64,000 bases of DNA. Origin: Ramlibacter alkalitolerans (GTDB taxonomy: Bacteria; Pseudomonadota; Gammaproteobacteria; Burkholderiales; Burkholderiaceae_C). The notes below the pieces were generated by a model. It did no database searches, was not told the origin of the DNA, and saw nothing but the letters and a program-made list of their open reading frames with translations. Of the stretch, positions 27,556 to 36,463 are shown piece after piece (the first letter of the stretch is position 1; each line of letters begins with the position of its first letter). The position numbers were made by a program, and so were the translations under genes. The stretch covers positions 1 to 64,000 of the forward strand of contig NZ_JAEQND010000018.1 of assembly GCF_016722765.1 (NCBI RefSeq), written 5' to 3'.

Positions 27556-27816
27556 TCAACGCTTGCGGCCGGTGCGCGCCAGCAGCCACTCGACGAATAC
27601 GACGACGCCGGCGATGCCGACCGCCCAGAGCGCCACCGACGAATCGAAGGACCAGGTGGCGTACGCATCGGACGCCCGGCCATAGGCCTGCACGCCCCTT
27701 TCCGCGTCGTGCACCAGGGGCGCGAAGTCCGCGGCGCCGCGCGCGTGCGCCGCCGGCAGGCCCGAGGCGGCGGCCAGGGGCTGGAGCGAGTCTCCGAGGA
27801 ATTGCAGGATGTTCAT
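27556..27816 (-). CDS. Small hypothetical protein with one C-terminal membrane helix
   Basis: 86 residues. The N-terminal half is Ala-rich and the C-terminal SSVALWAVGIAGVVVFVEWL is a single transmembrane segment followed by a basic tail (RTGRKR), giving an N-out or tail-anchored topology. There is no known domain. The gene lies between the cytochrome and the hydrolase-fold gene on the same strand, with short gaps on either side. It begins with a plain ATG preceded by GAGGAATT-like sequence on the other strand only. Confidence 0.5.
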   Translation of the reverse strand: MNILQFLGDSLQPLAAASGLPAAHARGAADFAPLVHDAERGVQAYGRASDAYATWSFDSSVALWAVGIAGVVVFVEWLLARTGRKR

Positions 27817-27871
27817 GGATCCTCCCTCACATGGTGCCGCAGTGCAGGTTCATCAAGGTAGCCCCCTTCGA

Positions 27872-28927
27872 TCAGCCCTCGCCGCCCCGCGCGCCCTCCG
27901 GCAAGGCCATGTAGCCCACGCCGGCTTCGCAACCGGCGGGATAGGCCTTGCGCTCCGGCTCGCCGGGCTGCAGGTCCGCTTCGGAGCGGAACAGCCGGCC
28001 GAACAGGCGCCGGCTCTCCCCCGTCAGTCCGTCGACGAAATAGCGGTGGCCGCAAGGCCCGGTGTGCGCATTCGAGAAGCTGATGTAGCGAAAGCCCGCG
28101 CCCTGGAGCGGCAGGGCGCCCGGCTCCACGCCCAGCTTGGCCTGCTTGCGCCCGTCGGCGATGAAGGCCCCGGCCAGCACCGTGTCCGCCCGGTTGAACG
28201 TGACGTAGGTGCGGCCCTTCGGGCGCAGCTGGTGGATCCAGCCGCGGTGGCCGTCGGCGCGCACGCAGGGCGCGAGCAGCACCACGTTGTGGGCGGCGCC
28301 CAGGGCCTCGCTGGCGCCCGGCACCTCCAGCGCGTACTGCAGCAGGTGGGCCCCGAGGCCGTGCGCCGCGACGGTGAACGGCTGCGCGTTGGAGATCAGC
28401 CGGCAGGTCGCGAGCATGCGCAGCAACCTGGCGAGGCCGTCGACCGACTCCTGCGCGTTCACTTTCGCCTGCCGGTAACGCCGCGCGAGCTGCTGGCCGG
28501 TGCCGTCGACCCGGTTGCCGCCCTTGAGGCCGGCGAGCTCCAGTTCCTCCACCGGGGCGTCGGGCGCGGCCAGCCCGGGCAGGGGCTGGCCGTCGCACAG
28601 CAGGCCTTCGGCGGGCCACGAGAAGCCGATCACCTCGACGCCGTATTCCGCTTCCAGGGCGGCGCAACGCGCGAAGCAGGCCGCCGGCGCGGTGCCCTGG
28701 TCGTGCAGGTACAGCAGCAGCGGCCGCGCGCCGCCGAAGAGGGGCAGCAGCCGGTCGAAGGCATCGCGCTCGGTCACGTCGTCGTCGAGCTTCGAGAGCG
28801 CCCACCGGCCGGCGCCATCGCGTGCCACCGAAGCGACGCTGATGCGGTTGCCGCCGGGCGTGAAGCTGCGCTGGAACGCGGACGGGTCGGATGCCGCGGC
28901 GATAGCGCGGTTGGTGAACACCAGCAT
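27872..28927 (-). CDS. Alpha/beta-hydrolase-fold protein without the usual nucleophile
   Basis: 351 residues. The fold is suggested by PLLLYLHDQGTAPAACF, EVIGFSWPAEG, FTVAAHGLGAHLLQYA and VVLLAPCVRADGH, as in DUF900-type hydrolases. The nucleophile elbow expected as H-S-(M/L)-G reads H-G-L-G, so Ser is replaced by Gly. The protein may be non-catalytic, or use another residue. No signal peptide is visible. It is divergent from the tctC gene at 29096, separated by 168 bp without a clear promoter. Confidence 0.65.
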   Translation of the reverse strand: MLVFTNRAIAAASDPSAFQRSFTPGGNRISVASVARDGAGRWALSKLDDDVTERDAFDRLLPLFGGARPLLLYLHDQGTAPAACFARCAALEAEYGVEVIGFSWPAEGLLCDGQPLPGLAAPDAPVEELELAGLKGGNRVDGTGQQLARRYRQAKVNAQESVDGLARLLRMLATCRLISNAQPFTVAAHGLGAHLLQYALEVPGASEALGAAHNVVLLAPCVRADGHRGWIHQLRPKGRTYVTFNRADTVLAGAFIADGRKQAKLGVEPGALPLQGAGFRYISFSNAHTGPCGHRYFVDGLTGESRRLFGRLFRSEADLQPGEPERKAYPAGCEAGVGYMALPEGARGGEG

Positions 28928-29095
28928 GGGGCCTCCTCGGTCCCGTCCACTGTGCCCGCGTGCCGGCCCCTTGTCCTCCTCCGAAAAGCCGGTCCCGCGT
29001 CAGCGGGCTTCCCCCTAGAAGCAGCGGGGGCAGCCCGGGCTAGATTGCAGTCCGGGTCACCGTACCCCCCTTCATCCGCGACCAGGAGACCACCC

Positions 29096-30076
29096 ATGCC
29101 CCGCAATTTCCGCCGCTCGCTGATCGCCGGCGCGTTCGTCGCTGTCGCCCTCGCCGCCGCCCTGCCCGTTGCGGCACAGAACTATCCCGCCCGGCCGATC
29201 ACGCTGATCGTGCCCTGGGGCGCCGGCGGCGGCACCGATGCCACCGCCCGCATCCTGGCCAGCCTGATGGAAAAGGACCTGGGCCAGCCCATCAACGTGG
29301 TCAACCGCACCGGCGGCAGCGGCGTGGTGGGCCACGCCGCCATCGCCGCCGCGCCCCCGGACGGGTACACCATCGGCCTGGCCACAGTGGAAATCGGCAT
29401 GATGCACTGGCAGGGCCTCACCGAGCTGAGCGGCGCCTCGTACACGCCGGTCGGCCTGGTCAATGCCGACCCCGCCGGCGTGCAGGTGCGGGCCGACGCG
29501 CCGTACAAGACCGTGCAGGACCTGCTGGCCGCCATCAAGGCGAATCCCGGCAAGTTCAAGGCCTCCGGCACCGGCCAGGGCGGCATCTGGCACCTGGCGC
29601 TCGCCGGCCTGCTGCGCGACCAGAAGATGGATCCGGCCAGCGTGGCCTGGGTGCCGAGCAACGGCGCCGCGCCCGGCCTGCAGGACATGGTGGCCGGCGG
29701 CATCGAGATCGCGCCGGTGTCGCTGCCCGAGGCGCGTTCGCTGATCGACGCCGGCAAGGTGAAGAGCCTGGCGGTGATGGATTCGAAGCCGGCCGCGCTG
29801 TATCCCAACGTGCCGACGCTCAAGGCGGCCCTGGGCAGCGACTGGACGATGGCGGCCTGGCGCGGCATCGTCGCGCCCAAGGGCATCCCCGCCGACGTGC
29901 GCGACAAGCTCGCGGGGGCGGTGCGCAAGGTCGCCAACAGCAAGGAATACCAGGACTTCATGCACAGCCGCGGCTTCGGCGTGGTGTACGCCGGGCCGGA
30001 GGACTTCGGCAAGTTCATGGCCAAGTCGGACGCCGAACTGGGCGCCACGATGAAGGCGGTGGGCATCGCGAAATAG
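29096..30076 (+). CDS. tctC: Tripartite tricarboxylate transporter binding protein
   Basis: 326 residues, periplasmic Bug/TctC protein. The signal peptide (IAGAFVAVALAAALPVAAQ) is followed by YPARPITLIVPWGAGGGTD and VVNRTGGSGVVGHAAIA. It is the first gene of a tctC-tctB-tctA set. A palindromic repeat separates it from tctB and might lower expression of the membrane genes relative to the binding protein. ACCAGGAGAC lies before the ATG. The ligand is likely a carboxylate but is not readable. Confidence 0.93.
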   Translation: MPRNFRRSLIAGAFVAVALAAALPVAAQNYPARPITLIVPWGAGGGTDATARILASLMEKDLGQPINVVNRTGGSGVVGHAAIAAAPPDGYTIGLATVEIGMMHWQGLTELSGASYTPVGLVNADPAGVQVRADAPYKTVQDLLAAIKANPGKFKASGTGQGGIWHLALAGLLRDQKMDPASVAWVPSNGAAPGLQDMVAGGIEIAPVSLPEARSLIDAGKVKSLAVMDSKPAALYPNVPTLKAALGSDWTMAAWRGIVAPKGIPADVRDKLAGAVRKVANSKEYQDFMHSRGFGVVYAGPEDFGKFMAKSDAELGATMKAVGIAK

Positions 30077-30079
30077 CGC

Positions 30080-30186
30080 CGTCGTCCCCGCGCAGGCGGG
30101 GACCCGGAACGGCCCGCGCGACGGGCCGGCCGCAAGTCCTGGATTCCCGCCTGCGCGGGAATGACGGAGCAGCGCGGGAATGACGG
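30080..30186. repeat. GTCATTCCCGCG-family palindrome inside the tct operon
   Basis: The left arm GTCGTCCCCGCGCAGGCGGG faces CCCGCCTGCGCGGGAATGACGG, and the right end is partly duplicated (GCGCGGGAATGACGGAGC at 30172). It lies in the 125-bp gap between tctC and tctB, where such hairpins often stabilise the upstream message. Confidence 0.85.
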
Positions 30187-30201
30187 AGCAAGGAGCCGCT
30201 T

Positions 30202-30675
30202 GTGAAATTGAATGACGCCATCTTCGGCGTGCTGCTGATGCTCCTGGGGGCGGCCGTCCTGGTCGCCATCCAGGGCTATCCGAAGATCCCGGGCCAGCCG
30301 GTCGGGCCCGCGCTCTTCCCGGGCCTCATCGCCGCCGGCCTGTGCATCGGGGGCGTGCTGCTGATGGCCCGCGGCTGGCGCCAGCGCGGCGCGCAACCTT
30401 GGCTCGCCTGGGACGCCTGGGTGCGCTCGCCGCGCCACATCCTTGCGCTGGTAGTGCTGCTGGGGTCGGTGGTGTTCTACATCCTGGCGGCCGACGCGCT
30501 CGGCTTCCTGATCACCGCGCCGCTGATCCTCGCCGCCCTGCTGTTCGTGCTGCGCGTGCCGCCGCTGCGCGCGGTGACGATCGCCATCGTCGCCACGCTG
30601 CTGGTCCACTTCGCCTTCTACAAGCTGCTGCGCGTGCCCCTGCCCTGGGGCGTGCTGAAAGGGATCGCCTGGTGA
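30202..30675 (+). CDS. tctB: Tripartite tricarboxylate transporter small membrane subunit
   Basis: 157 residues with four predicted transmembrane helices (AIFGVLLMLLGAAVLVA, FPGLIAAGLCIGGVLLM, LALVVLLGSVVFYILAA, VTIAIVATLLVHFAFY). The G-P-x-x-F-P motif (GQPVGPALFPGLIA) is typical of TctB. The start is GTG at 30202, with AAGGAG upstream. The stop overlaps the GTG of tctA. Confidence 0.92.
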   Translation: MKLNDAIFGVLLMLLGAAVLVAIQGYPKIPGQPVGPALFPGLIAAGLCIGGVLLMARGWRQRGAQPWLAWDAWVRSPRHILALVVLLGSVVFYILAADALGFLITAPLILAALLFVLRVPPLRAVTIAIVATLLVHFAFYKLLRVPLPWGVLKGIAW

Positions 30676-32177
30676 CGTCCTCCGCCGCCGTGCTGCAGGC
30701 GTTCTCGATGGTGTTCGAGCCGGGCACCCTGCTGGCGATGCTGCTGGCCTCGCTGTTCGGGCTGTTCGTGGGCGCGGTGCCGGGGCTCACGGCCACGATG
30801 GCCACGGCGCTGCTGGTGCCGGTCACCTTCTTCATGCCGCCGATCCCCGCCATCGCCACCATCGTCACGGCCACCGCGATGGCGATCTTCTCGGGCGACG
30901 TGCCGGGCTGCCTGCTGCGCATCCCCGGCACGCCGGCCTCGGCGGCCTACACCGACGAAGCCTTTGCCATGACGCGCAAGGGCGAGGCCGAAGTGGCGCT
31001 GGGCGCCGGCCTGGTGTTCTCCGCGGTCGGCGGCCTGTTCGGCACCGCGGTGCTGATCGTGGCGGCGCCGGCCCTGGCCGAATTCGCGCTGCATTTCAGC
31101 TCGTTCGAGTACTTCTGGCTGGTGCTGCTGGGCCTCACCTGCGCCGTGTTCATCACCAGCGACGAGCCGCTCAAGGGCGTGATGACGCTGTTCCTCGGCC
31201 TGCTGGTGGCCTGCGTCGGCCTGGGCAATCCGGCGGGCTTTCCGCGCTTCACCTTCGGCAGCGCGGAGATGACGGGCGGCATCGGCATGATCGCCATGAT
31301 GATCGGCATGTTCGCGATCTCGGAGGTGATCCGCTACGTGGTGGACACCAGCCCGCCGGCGGAACTGGCGGTCGAGAAGGTCGGCAACGTGCTCAGGGGC
31401 CAGTGGGTGCTGGCGAAGAAGTACCCGCTGCAGATCCTGCGCGGCAGCACGCTGGGCACCGCGGTCGGCGCCCTGCCCGGCGCCGGTGCCGACATCGCGG
31501 CCTGGATGTCCTACGCGATGAGCAAGAAGTTCTCGAAGGAGCCGCACAAGTTCGGCACCGGGCACGTGGAGGGCATCGTCGAATCGGGTTCCGCCAACAA
31601 CAGCGCGCTGGCGGGCGCCTGGATCCCGGCGCTGGTGTTCGGCATCCCGGGCGACTCGATCACGGCGATCGTGATCGGCGTGCTGTACATGAAGAACATG
31701 AACCCGGGGCCGACGCTGTTCACGACCAACCCGCAGAACATCTATGCCGTGTTCCTGCTGTTCATCCTGGCCAACATCATCATGGTGCCCATGGGCCTGC
31801 TGTGCATCAAGGTGGCCCGGCGCATCCTGCTGGTGCCGCGCAACATCCTCATGCCGCTGATCCTGCTGTTCTGCATCGTCGGCACCTTCGCGATCAACAA
31901 CTCGCTGTTCGAGGTGACCGTGATGCTGGTCGCGGGCATCGTGGCCTATGTGCTGGAGGCCAACCGCTTCCCGATCGCGCCGGCGATCCTGGGCGTGGTG
32001 CTGGGCGGCATGCTGGAGGAGAACTTCATCACCTCGATGATCAAGTCCAACGGCGACCTCTCCGCCTTCGTAACGCGGCCGATCGCCGCCGGCCTGGCGC
32101 TGGTGACGGTGCTGGTGTGGTTCGTGCCGCCGGTGCTGAGGGCGCTGCGGGTCAGGCGGGCGGCGGTGCCGGCGTGA
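30672..32177 (+). CDS. tctA: Tripartite tricarboxylate transporter large membrane subunit
   Basis: 501 residues, about 12 helices. The family signature GLFVGAVPGLTATMATALLV is near the N-terminus and GTAVGALPGAGADIAAWMSY in the middle, a duplicated feature of TctA, followed by GIVESGSANNSALAGAWIPAL. The start is GTG at 30672 in a GTGA overlap with the tctB stop, which explains coupled translation. With TctC and TctB it forms a sodium- or proton-driven carboxylate importer. Confidence 0.95.
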   Translation: MTSSAAVLQAFSMVFEPGTLLAMLLASLFGLFVGAVPGLTATMATALLVPVTFFMPPIPAIATIVTATAMAIFSGDVPGCLLRIPGTPASAAYTDEAFAMTRKGEAEVALGAGLVFSAVGGLFGTAVLIVAAPALAEFALHFSSFEYFWLVLLGLTCAVFITSDEPLKGVMTLFLGLLVACVGLGNPAGFPRFTFGSAEMTGGIGMIAMMIGMFAISEVIRYVVDTSPPAELAVEKVGNVLRGQWVLAKKYPLQILRGSTLGTAVGALPGAGADIAAWMSYAMSKKFSKEPHKFGTGHVEGIVESGSANNSALAGAWIPALVFGIPGDSITAIVIGVLYMKNMNPGPTLFTTNPQNIYAVFLLFILANIIMVPMGLLCIKVARRILLVPRNILMPLILLFCIVGTFAINNSLFEVTVMLVAGIVAYVLEANRFPIAPAILGVVLGGMLEENFITSMIKSNGDLSAFVTRPIAAGLALVTVLVWFVPPVLRALRVRRAAVPA

Positions 32178-32190
32178 GGGCTGCGGGGAA

Positions 32191-32336
32191 ACGCTGGGGT
32201 TCGCGCTGGCGCGGCTCACCGCCAGCCTACGGGATGCCCCGCTGCGCTCGCGTAGGCTGGTGGTGAGGAGCGAAGCTCCCGAACCCCAGCGATGCGCGAA
32301 GCGCTGGGGTTTCGCTGGCGCTCCACCGCCAGCCTA
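32191..32336. repeat. GTAGGCTGG-family repeats (copy 4, double)
   Basis: A single arm (32191-32230, ending CTCACCGCCAGCCTAC) is followed by a complete unit 32252-32336 that begins GTAGGCTGGTGGTGAGGAGC and ends CTCCACCGCCAGCCTAC. The terminal CTA at 32334-32336 is the TAG stop of the dehydrogenase gene in reverse. The element lies between convergent tctA and that gene. Confidence 0.85.
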
Positions 32337-33395
32337 CAAAGGCCGCGGGAACTCCACGGCCAGCTTCTGCGCCCACGGCTGCAGCGCCTCCATGATGCCC
32401 GCGTGCAGCGCCACGCCTTCGGCGCGCTGCTGCCGCGCCAGCGCGAAGCCCTTCTCGCCCGGCAGCCGCACCGGCTGGCCGGCACGCGCCGGGCGCGACG
32501 CATGGCATTGCTGCGAGACGGCATCCATCTGCCGCACGAAATCCGCCCGGCCGGCGAAGGCCTGCGGGTCCAGGATCTGCAGGAAGACGGTGGCGCCCCA
32601 GCCCTGCCTGGGATCGGCCCGGCCGAAGCCCGCCAGCCCGCCCGTCAGCGCTTCGACGGTGAGCGACAGGCCGTAGCCCTTGTGGCCGGAGTCCAGCCCG
32701 CCCAGGGGCAGGATCGTCCCCTTCGGTTCGCGGAACAGCACGGAGGGGTCGTCGCTCGGCTGGCCATGGCCGTCGATCACCCACGGGGCCGGCAGCCGGC
32801 CGCCTTCGTCGTGCAGGCGCTTGGTCAGGCCGTTGGTGGTGGCGGACGTGGAGATGTCCGTGACGATCGGGTCGCCGCTCCCCGGAATGCCGATGGAGAT
32901 CGGGTTGGGCGTGAACACCGGGTCGAGGCCACCGAAGGGCGCCACGCTGGCGGAGTTCGCGTCCGACGAGGCCAGGATCATCATCAGGCCGCGATCCGTC
33001 GCGCGGCGGTGGAAGGCGGCCAGGCAGGCGATGTGGTGGCTCTGGCGAATGACCACCGTGCCGGTGCCGCACTGGCCGGCCTTGGCTGCGGCCGCCTCCA
33101 TCGCCTGCAGCACCAGCCACGGCCCCGGCAGCCGGCGGCCGTGCCAGGTGAGCGTGGCGGGCGTTTCGCTGATCACCTCGGGCCCGCCTTCGACGACCAT
33201 GGAGCCGGACTCGATCTCGCGCAGGTACGAGGGCAGCAGCTGCAGTCCGTGCGTGGTGTGCCCGAGCAGGTCGCCGTCGACCAAGACTTCGGCGACGCCC
33301 TGCGCCTTGTCGTCGGGCATGCCGGCGGCCGCCAGCAGCCGGCGGGCCAGTGCGAGCAGGTCGGAAGCGGCGTAGCGGGGGGAGGACTGCGTCAT
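32334..33395 (-). CDS. LDH2/malate dehydrogenase-type oxidoreductase
   Basis: 353 residues of the Ldh2/YlbC-type NAD(P)H family (malate, L-lactate, ureidoglycolate or delta1-piperideine-2-carboxylate reductases). Visible marks are GHTTHGLQLLPSYLREIESG, VVIRQSHHIACLAAF (catalytic His region), FTPNPISIGIPG and GLDSGHKGYGLSL. The exact substrate is not evident. It is divergent from the cardiolipin synthase gene. The ATG at 33395 starts MTQSSPRYAA. Its stop is inside a dispersed repeat. Convergent tctA might link it to carboxylate use. Confidence 0.85.
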   Translation of the reverse strand: MTQSSPRYAASDLLALARRLLAAAGMPDDKAQGVAEVLVDGDLLGHTTHGLQLLPSYLREIESGSMVVEGGPEVISETPATLTWHGRRLPGPWLVLQAMEAAAAKAGQCGTGTVVIRQSHHIACLAAFHRRATDRGLMMILASSDANSASVAPFGGLDPVFTPNPISIGIPGSGDPIVTDISTSATTNGLTKRLHDEGGRLPAPWVIDGHGQPSDDPSVLFREPKGTILPLGGLDSGHKGYGLSLTVEALTGGLAGFGRADPRQGWGATVFLQILDPQAFAGRADFVRQMDAVSQQCHASRPARAGQPVRLPGEKGFALARQQRAEGVALHAGIMEALQPWAQKLAVEFPRPL

Positions 33396-33515
33396 GGGCG
33401 GGCTTGCGTGCAAGGCGCCGAGTCTACGGCGGAACACTCGGTTACCGACAGCCCCGCGCCACGCCGCACGCGCCCACAATCCGCCGAAACAACGGCCGAG
33501 CTTGTCGCTTCACCC

Positions 33516-34781
33516 ATGCTTGCATCCACCCTCTGGGTCTGGCTTTCCTTCGCCCTGATCGCCGTCCTGATCCTGGTGATCTACTCGATCCGCTGGCACC
33601 GCAGCCCGATCCTCCAGGTCAGCTCCGAATCGACGATCGACAAGCTCATGCCCTCGCTCTCGGGCCTGACGCTCAGCACCTCCGTCGACGGCAACGCGGT
33701 GGAAGTGCTGGAAAACGGCGCCTTCTTCGACGTGCTGATCGAGCGCATCCGCGCCGCGCAGCATTCCGTGCACTTCGAGACCTTCCTGTGGAAGCACGGC
33801 GAACTCGCCCAGCGCATGTACGAAGCGTTCATCGATAGGGCGAAGGCCGGCGTCACGGTGCGCATCCTGCTCGATGCCCAGGGCGGCAAGAAGATGGACA
33901 AGGACATGATGCAGCGGCTGCGCGAACAGGGCTGCAAGCTGAAGTTCTTCCACAAGAAATCGCTCTACACCATCGGCGTGCTGAACGACCGCGACCACCG
34001 CAAGCTGTGCGTGATCGACGGCCGCGAGGCCTTCGTCGGCGGCCACTGCATCACCGACGAATGGCTCGGGAACGCGGAAGACGGCCAGCACTTCTCCGAC
34101 GTGAGCGTCTGGCTGCACGGGCCGATCGTGCACAGCGTCCAGGGAGCTTTCAGCGAGAACTGGGCCGGCGAGACCGGCGAACTGTTCGTCGGCGACGAGT
34201 TCTTCCCGGTGCTGGAGAAGGTGGGCGACACGCCGATCCACGCCGCCTTCGTGAAGCCGGAAAACTCCGCCCCCGCGGTCAAGATCCTGCACCACGCCGT
34301 GCTGTGCCTCGCCAAGAAGCGCATCTGGATCCAGAACCCGTACTTCATTCCCAAGGTGGAGGCGATCCACGCCCTGGCGGCCGCGGTGCGCCGCGGCGTC
34401 GACGTGCGCGTGCTGATGCCGGCGGCCAGTGGCTCCGACAGCCCGATGGTGCAGCACGCGGGGCACCGGCACTTCGAGCAGATGCTGCGCAGCGGAGTGC
34501 GGCTGTTCGAGTACCCGCACACGCTGCTGCACCAGAAGCTCATGACGGTGGACGGCTGCTGGTGCGCCGTCGGCTCGACCAACTTCGACGACCGCTCCTT
34601 CGACACCAACGACGAGATCACGCTGGGCATCCTGGACCAGGACGTGGCCGCGAAGTTCGACCGGATCTTCGAGCACTACGGCGAGCGCGCGACGGAAATC
34701 GAGCTGGAGCAATGGCGCAAGCGCGGCGCGCTGCACAAGCTCAAGGACAACGCCGCCTACCTCCTCAACGACGTGCTCTGA
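33516..34781 (+). CDS. Cardiolipin synthase-like phospholipase D protein
   Basis: 421 residues, one N-terminal membrane helix (WVWLSFALIAVLILVIYSI). Two PLD HKD motifs are visible: HRKLCVIDG (H161, K163, D168) and HQKLMTVDG near residue 340. It would join two phosphatidylglycerol molecules, or PG and PE, to form cardiolipin, as ClsB/ClsC-type enzymes do. It is followed 23 bp later by an alpha/beta hydrolase gene. The start at 33516 is the first ATG after the ACAATCC -10-like element. Confidence 0.88.
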   Translation: MLASTLWVWLSFALIAVLILVIYSIRWHRSPILQVSSESTIDKLMPSLSGLTLSTSVDGNAVEVLENGAFFDVLIERIRAAQHSVHFETFLWKHGELAQRMYEAFIDRAKAGVTVRILLDAQGGKKMDKDMMQRLREQGCKLKFFHKKSLYTIGVLNDRDHRKLCVIDGREAFVGGHCITDEWLGNAEDGQHFSDVSVWLHGPIVHSVQGAFSENWAGETGELFVGDEFFPVLEKVGDTPIHAAFVKPENSAPAVKILHHAVLCLAKKRIWIQNPYFIPKVEAIHALAAAVRRGVDVRVLMPAASGSDSPMVQHAGHRHFEQMLRSGVRLFEYPHTLLHQKLMTVDGCWCAVGSTNFDDRSFDTNDEITLGILDQDVAAKFDRIFEHYGERATEIELEQWRKRGALHKLKDNAAYLLNDVL

Positions 34782-34804
34782 GCCGCTGGGCGAAAATCGC
34801 CGCC

Positions 34805-35656
34805 ATGTCCCGTCCGCTTGCCGAAGACCTCCCGCCCGAAGCCCTCTCCCTCCTGCGACAGGCCACGCGCCTGACCACGCCCTGCGGCGACGGCGACATG
34901 GTCTGGCACGCCTGGGGCGACGGCGAGCCCCTGGTGCTGCTCCATGGCGGCAGCGGCAGCTGGACGCACTGGATCCGCAACGTCGCCACGCTGGCTGCCG
35001 CCGGCCGGCGCGTGCTGGTGCCGGACCTGCCGGGCTTCGGCGATTCGGCACGGCCGCCGGGCAACGGCGACGCCGACGGCGTGGTGCCCGTGCTCGCCGA
35101 AGGCCTGCCCTACCTGCTCGGGATGCAGTCGGCCGACATCGCCGGCTTTTCCTTCGGCGGCCTGTGCGGCGGGCTGCTGGCGGCCGCGCACCCCGAGCTG
35201 GTCCGGCGACTGGTGCTGGTGGGAGCGCCCGGCTTCGGCCTGCGCGAGAAGCGCCTGACGCTGGTCGCGTGGCAGCACCTGGACGACCCGCAGGCCCGCG
35301 CCAACGCCCACCGCCGCAACCTGGCCACGCTCATGCTGCACCGGCCGGAAGCGGTCGATGCCCTGGCCGTCGCCGTGCAGTCGGCCAACGTCCCGCACGA
35401 CCGCATGCGCCGCCGCAAGCTCGCCATGACCGACATCCTGCTGCGCCAGCTGCCCGGCATCGAATGCCCGGTCGATGCCATCTACGGCGAGCACGACTCC
35501 CTCTACAGCGGCGGCCTGCTCGACCAGGTGGAGCAACTGCTGCGCAGCGCCGCCCCGCGGTTCGGGCGTTGCGTGCGTATCCCCGGGGCCGGACATTGGG
35601 TACAGTTCGAGGCGGCCGCCGCCTTCGACCAGGCGCTACTCCAGATCCTGGGGTGA
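34805..35656 (+). CDS. Alpha/beta hydrolase
   Basis: 283 residues, cytoplasmic. The oxyanion HGG lies in LVLLHGGSGSW, nucleophile Ser in GFSFGG, acid in YGEHDSLYSGG and catalytic His in GAGHWVQFE, so the triad is complete. Similar proteins include C-C bond hydrolases and esterases; the substrate cannot be read. It starts right after the block GCGAAAATCGCCGCC, nearly identical to that before serB. It is 24 bp after the cardiolipin synthase gene and may be cotranscribed with it. Confidence 0.85.
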   Translation: MSRPLAEDLPPEALSLLRQATRLTTPCGDGDMVWHAWGDGEPLVLLHGGSGSWTHWIRNVATLAAAGRRVLVPDLPGFGDSARPPGNGDADGVVPVLAEGLPYLLGMQSADIAGFSFGGLCGGLLAAAHPELVRRLVLVGAPGFGLREKRLTLVAWQHLDDPQARANAHRRNLATLMLHRPEAVDALAVAVQSANVPHDRMRRRKLAMTDILLRQLPGIECPVDAIYGEHDSLYSGGLLDQVEQLLRSAAPRFGRCVRIPGAGHWVQFEAAAAFDQALLQILG

Positions 35657-35767
35657 AGGCAAGCCCAAACAGACGTGAACGGATCACATTTACACCGGTA
35701 TCGAGTCGTCTCCCCGCGTTGCCTTGCGTTCATAGACTGGCCTCACCCTAATGGAGGACAGCGCATC

Positions 35768-36463
35768 ATGGACGCAGCAACCCAGTCTCTGACCACCTTC
35801 ACCCTGTACCGCCCGGCGCCGCCCACCGGCGACCCGCGCGCCGTCGCGGTGGCGCGCTGCGCCTGGCGCGTGCTCGACGAAATCGACTACGGGCTGATCC
35901 TCCTGAGCGCCAGCGGCGAGTTGCAGCACGCCAACCAGCTCGGATGGAGCGAGCTGTCCCGGGCGCGCTTCCTGCGCATGGAGGAGGGCCAGGTGGTCGG
36001 CGAGACGCCGGCGGTGACGCAGGAACTGCGCCGGGGCCTGCAGGCCGCGGCGCTGGGCCGCCGCCACATGCTGATGCTGCGCGAAGGCGGCGACGTGCTG
36101 CCCGTGACCTGCGTTCCGCTCATGCCCGCGGAAGGCAGCGCGACGCCGGTCCTGCTGATGCTGGCGCGCCAGAGCGCCACGCGCAACCTCAACGTGGGTT
36201 TCTTCTCGCGCACCCACGGGCTGACGGCCGCCGAGGAATCGATCCTGCGCCACCTGTGCGAAGGCCTGCAGGTCAAGGAGATCGCGCGCGTCAAGGGCAT
36301 CACGCCGTCGACGGTGCGCACGCACCTGCGCTCGCTGCGCGAGAAGACCGGGCTGCGGCACATCCGCCTGCTGGCGCAGCGCGTGGCGATGCTGCCGCCG
36401 ATGCTGCCCACCAATCCCACCCTCATGTCGGGGCCCTCGGCGGGCCGCGTGGTGCATCAGTGA
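35768..36463 (+). CDS. LuxR-family transcriptional regulator
   Basis: 231 residues. The C-terminal HTH_LuxR domain (about 150-210) reads GLTAAEESILRHLCEGLQ, then KEIARVKGITPSTVRTHL. The N-terminal part resembles a PAS-like sensor (DYGLILLSASGELQHANQLG). GGAGGA lies before the ATG. An imperfect dyad GTGA-N5-TCAC at 35675-35687 lies 87 bp upstream, possibly an operator. The gene overlaps the Crp-type gene at GTGA, so both regulators are made from one message. Confidence 0.88.
   Translation: MDAATQSLTTFTLYRPAPPTGDPRAVAVARCAWRVLDEIDYGLILLSASGELQHANQLGWSELSRARFLRMEEGQVVGETPAVTQELRRGLQAAALGRRHMLMLREGGDVLPVTCVPLMPAEGSATPVLLMLARQSATRNLNVGFFSRTHGLTAAEESILRHLCEGLQVKEIARVKGITPSTVRTHLRSLREKTGLRHIRLLAQRVAMLPPMLPTNPTLMSGPSAGRVVHQ

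Noticed and set aside
35675..35687. CRP site GTGA-N5-TCAC upstream of the LuxR gene
   Set aside because: Spacing is five, not six, and the outer bases do not match, so it is not a canonical CRP site; kept only as a possible operator.
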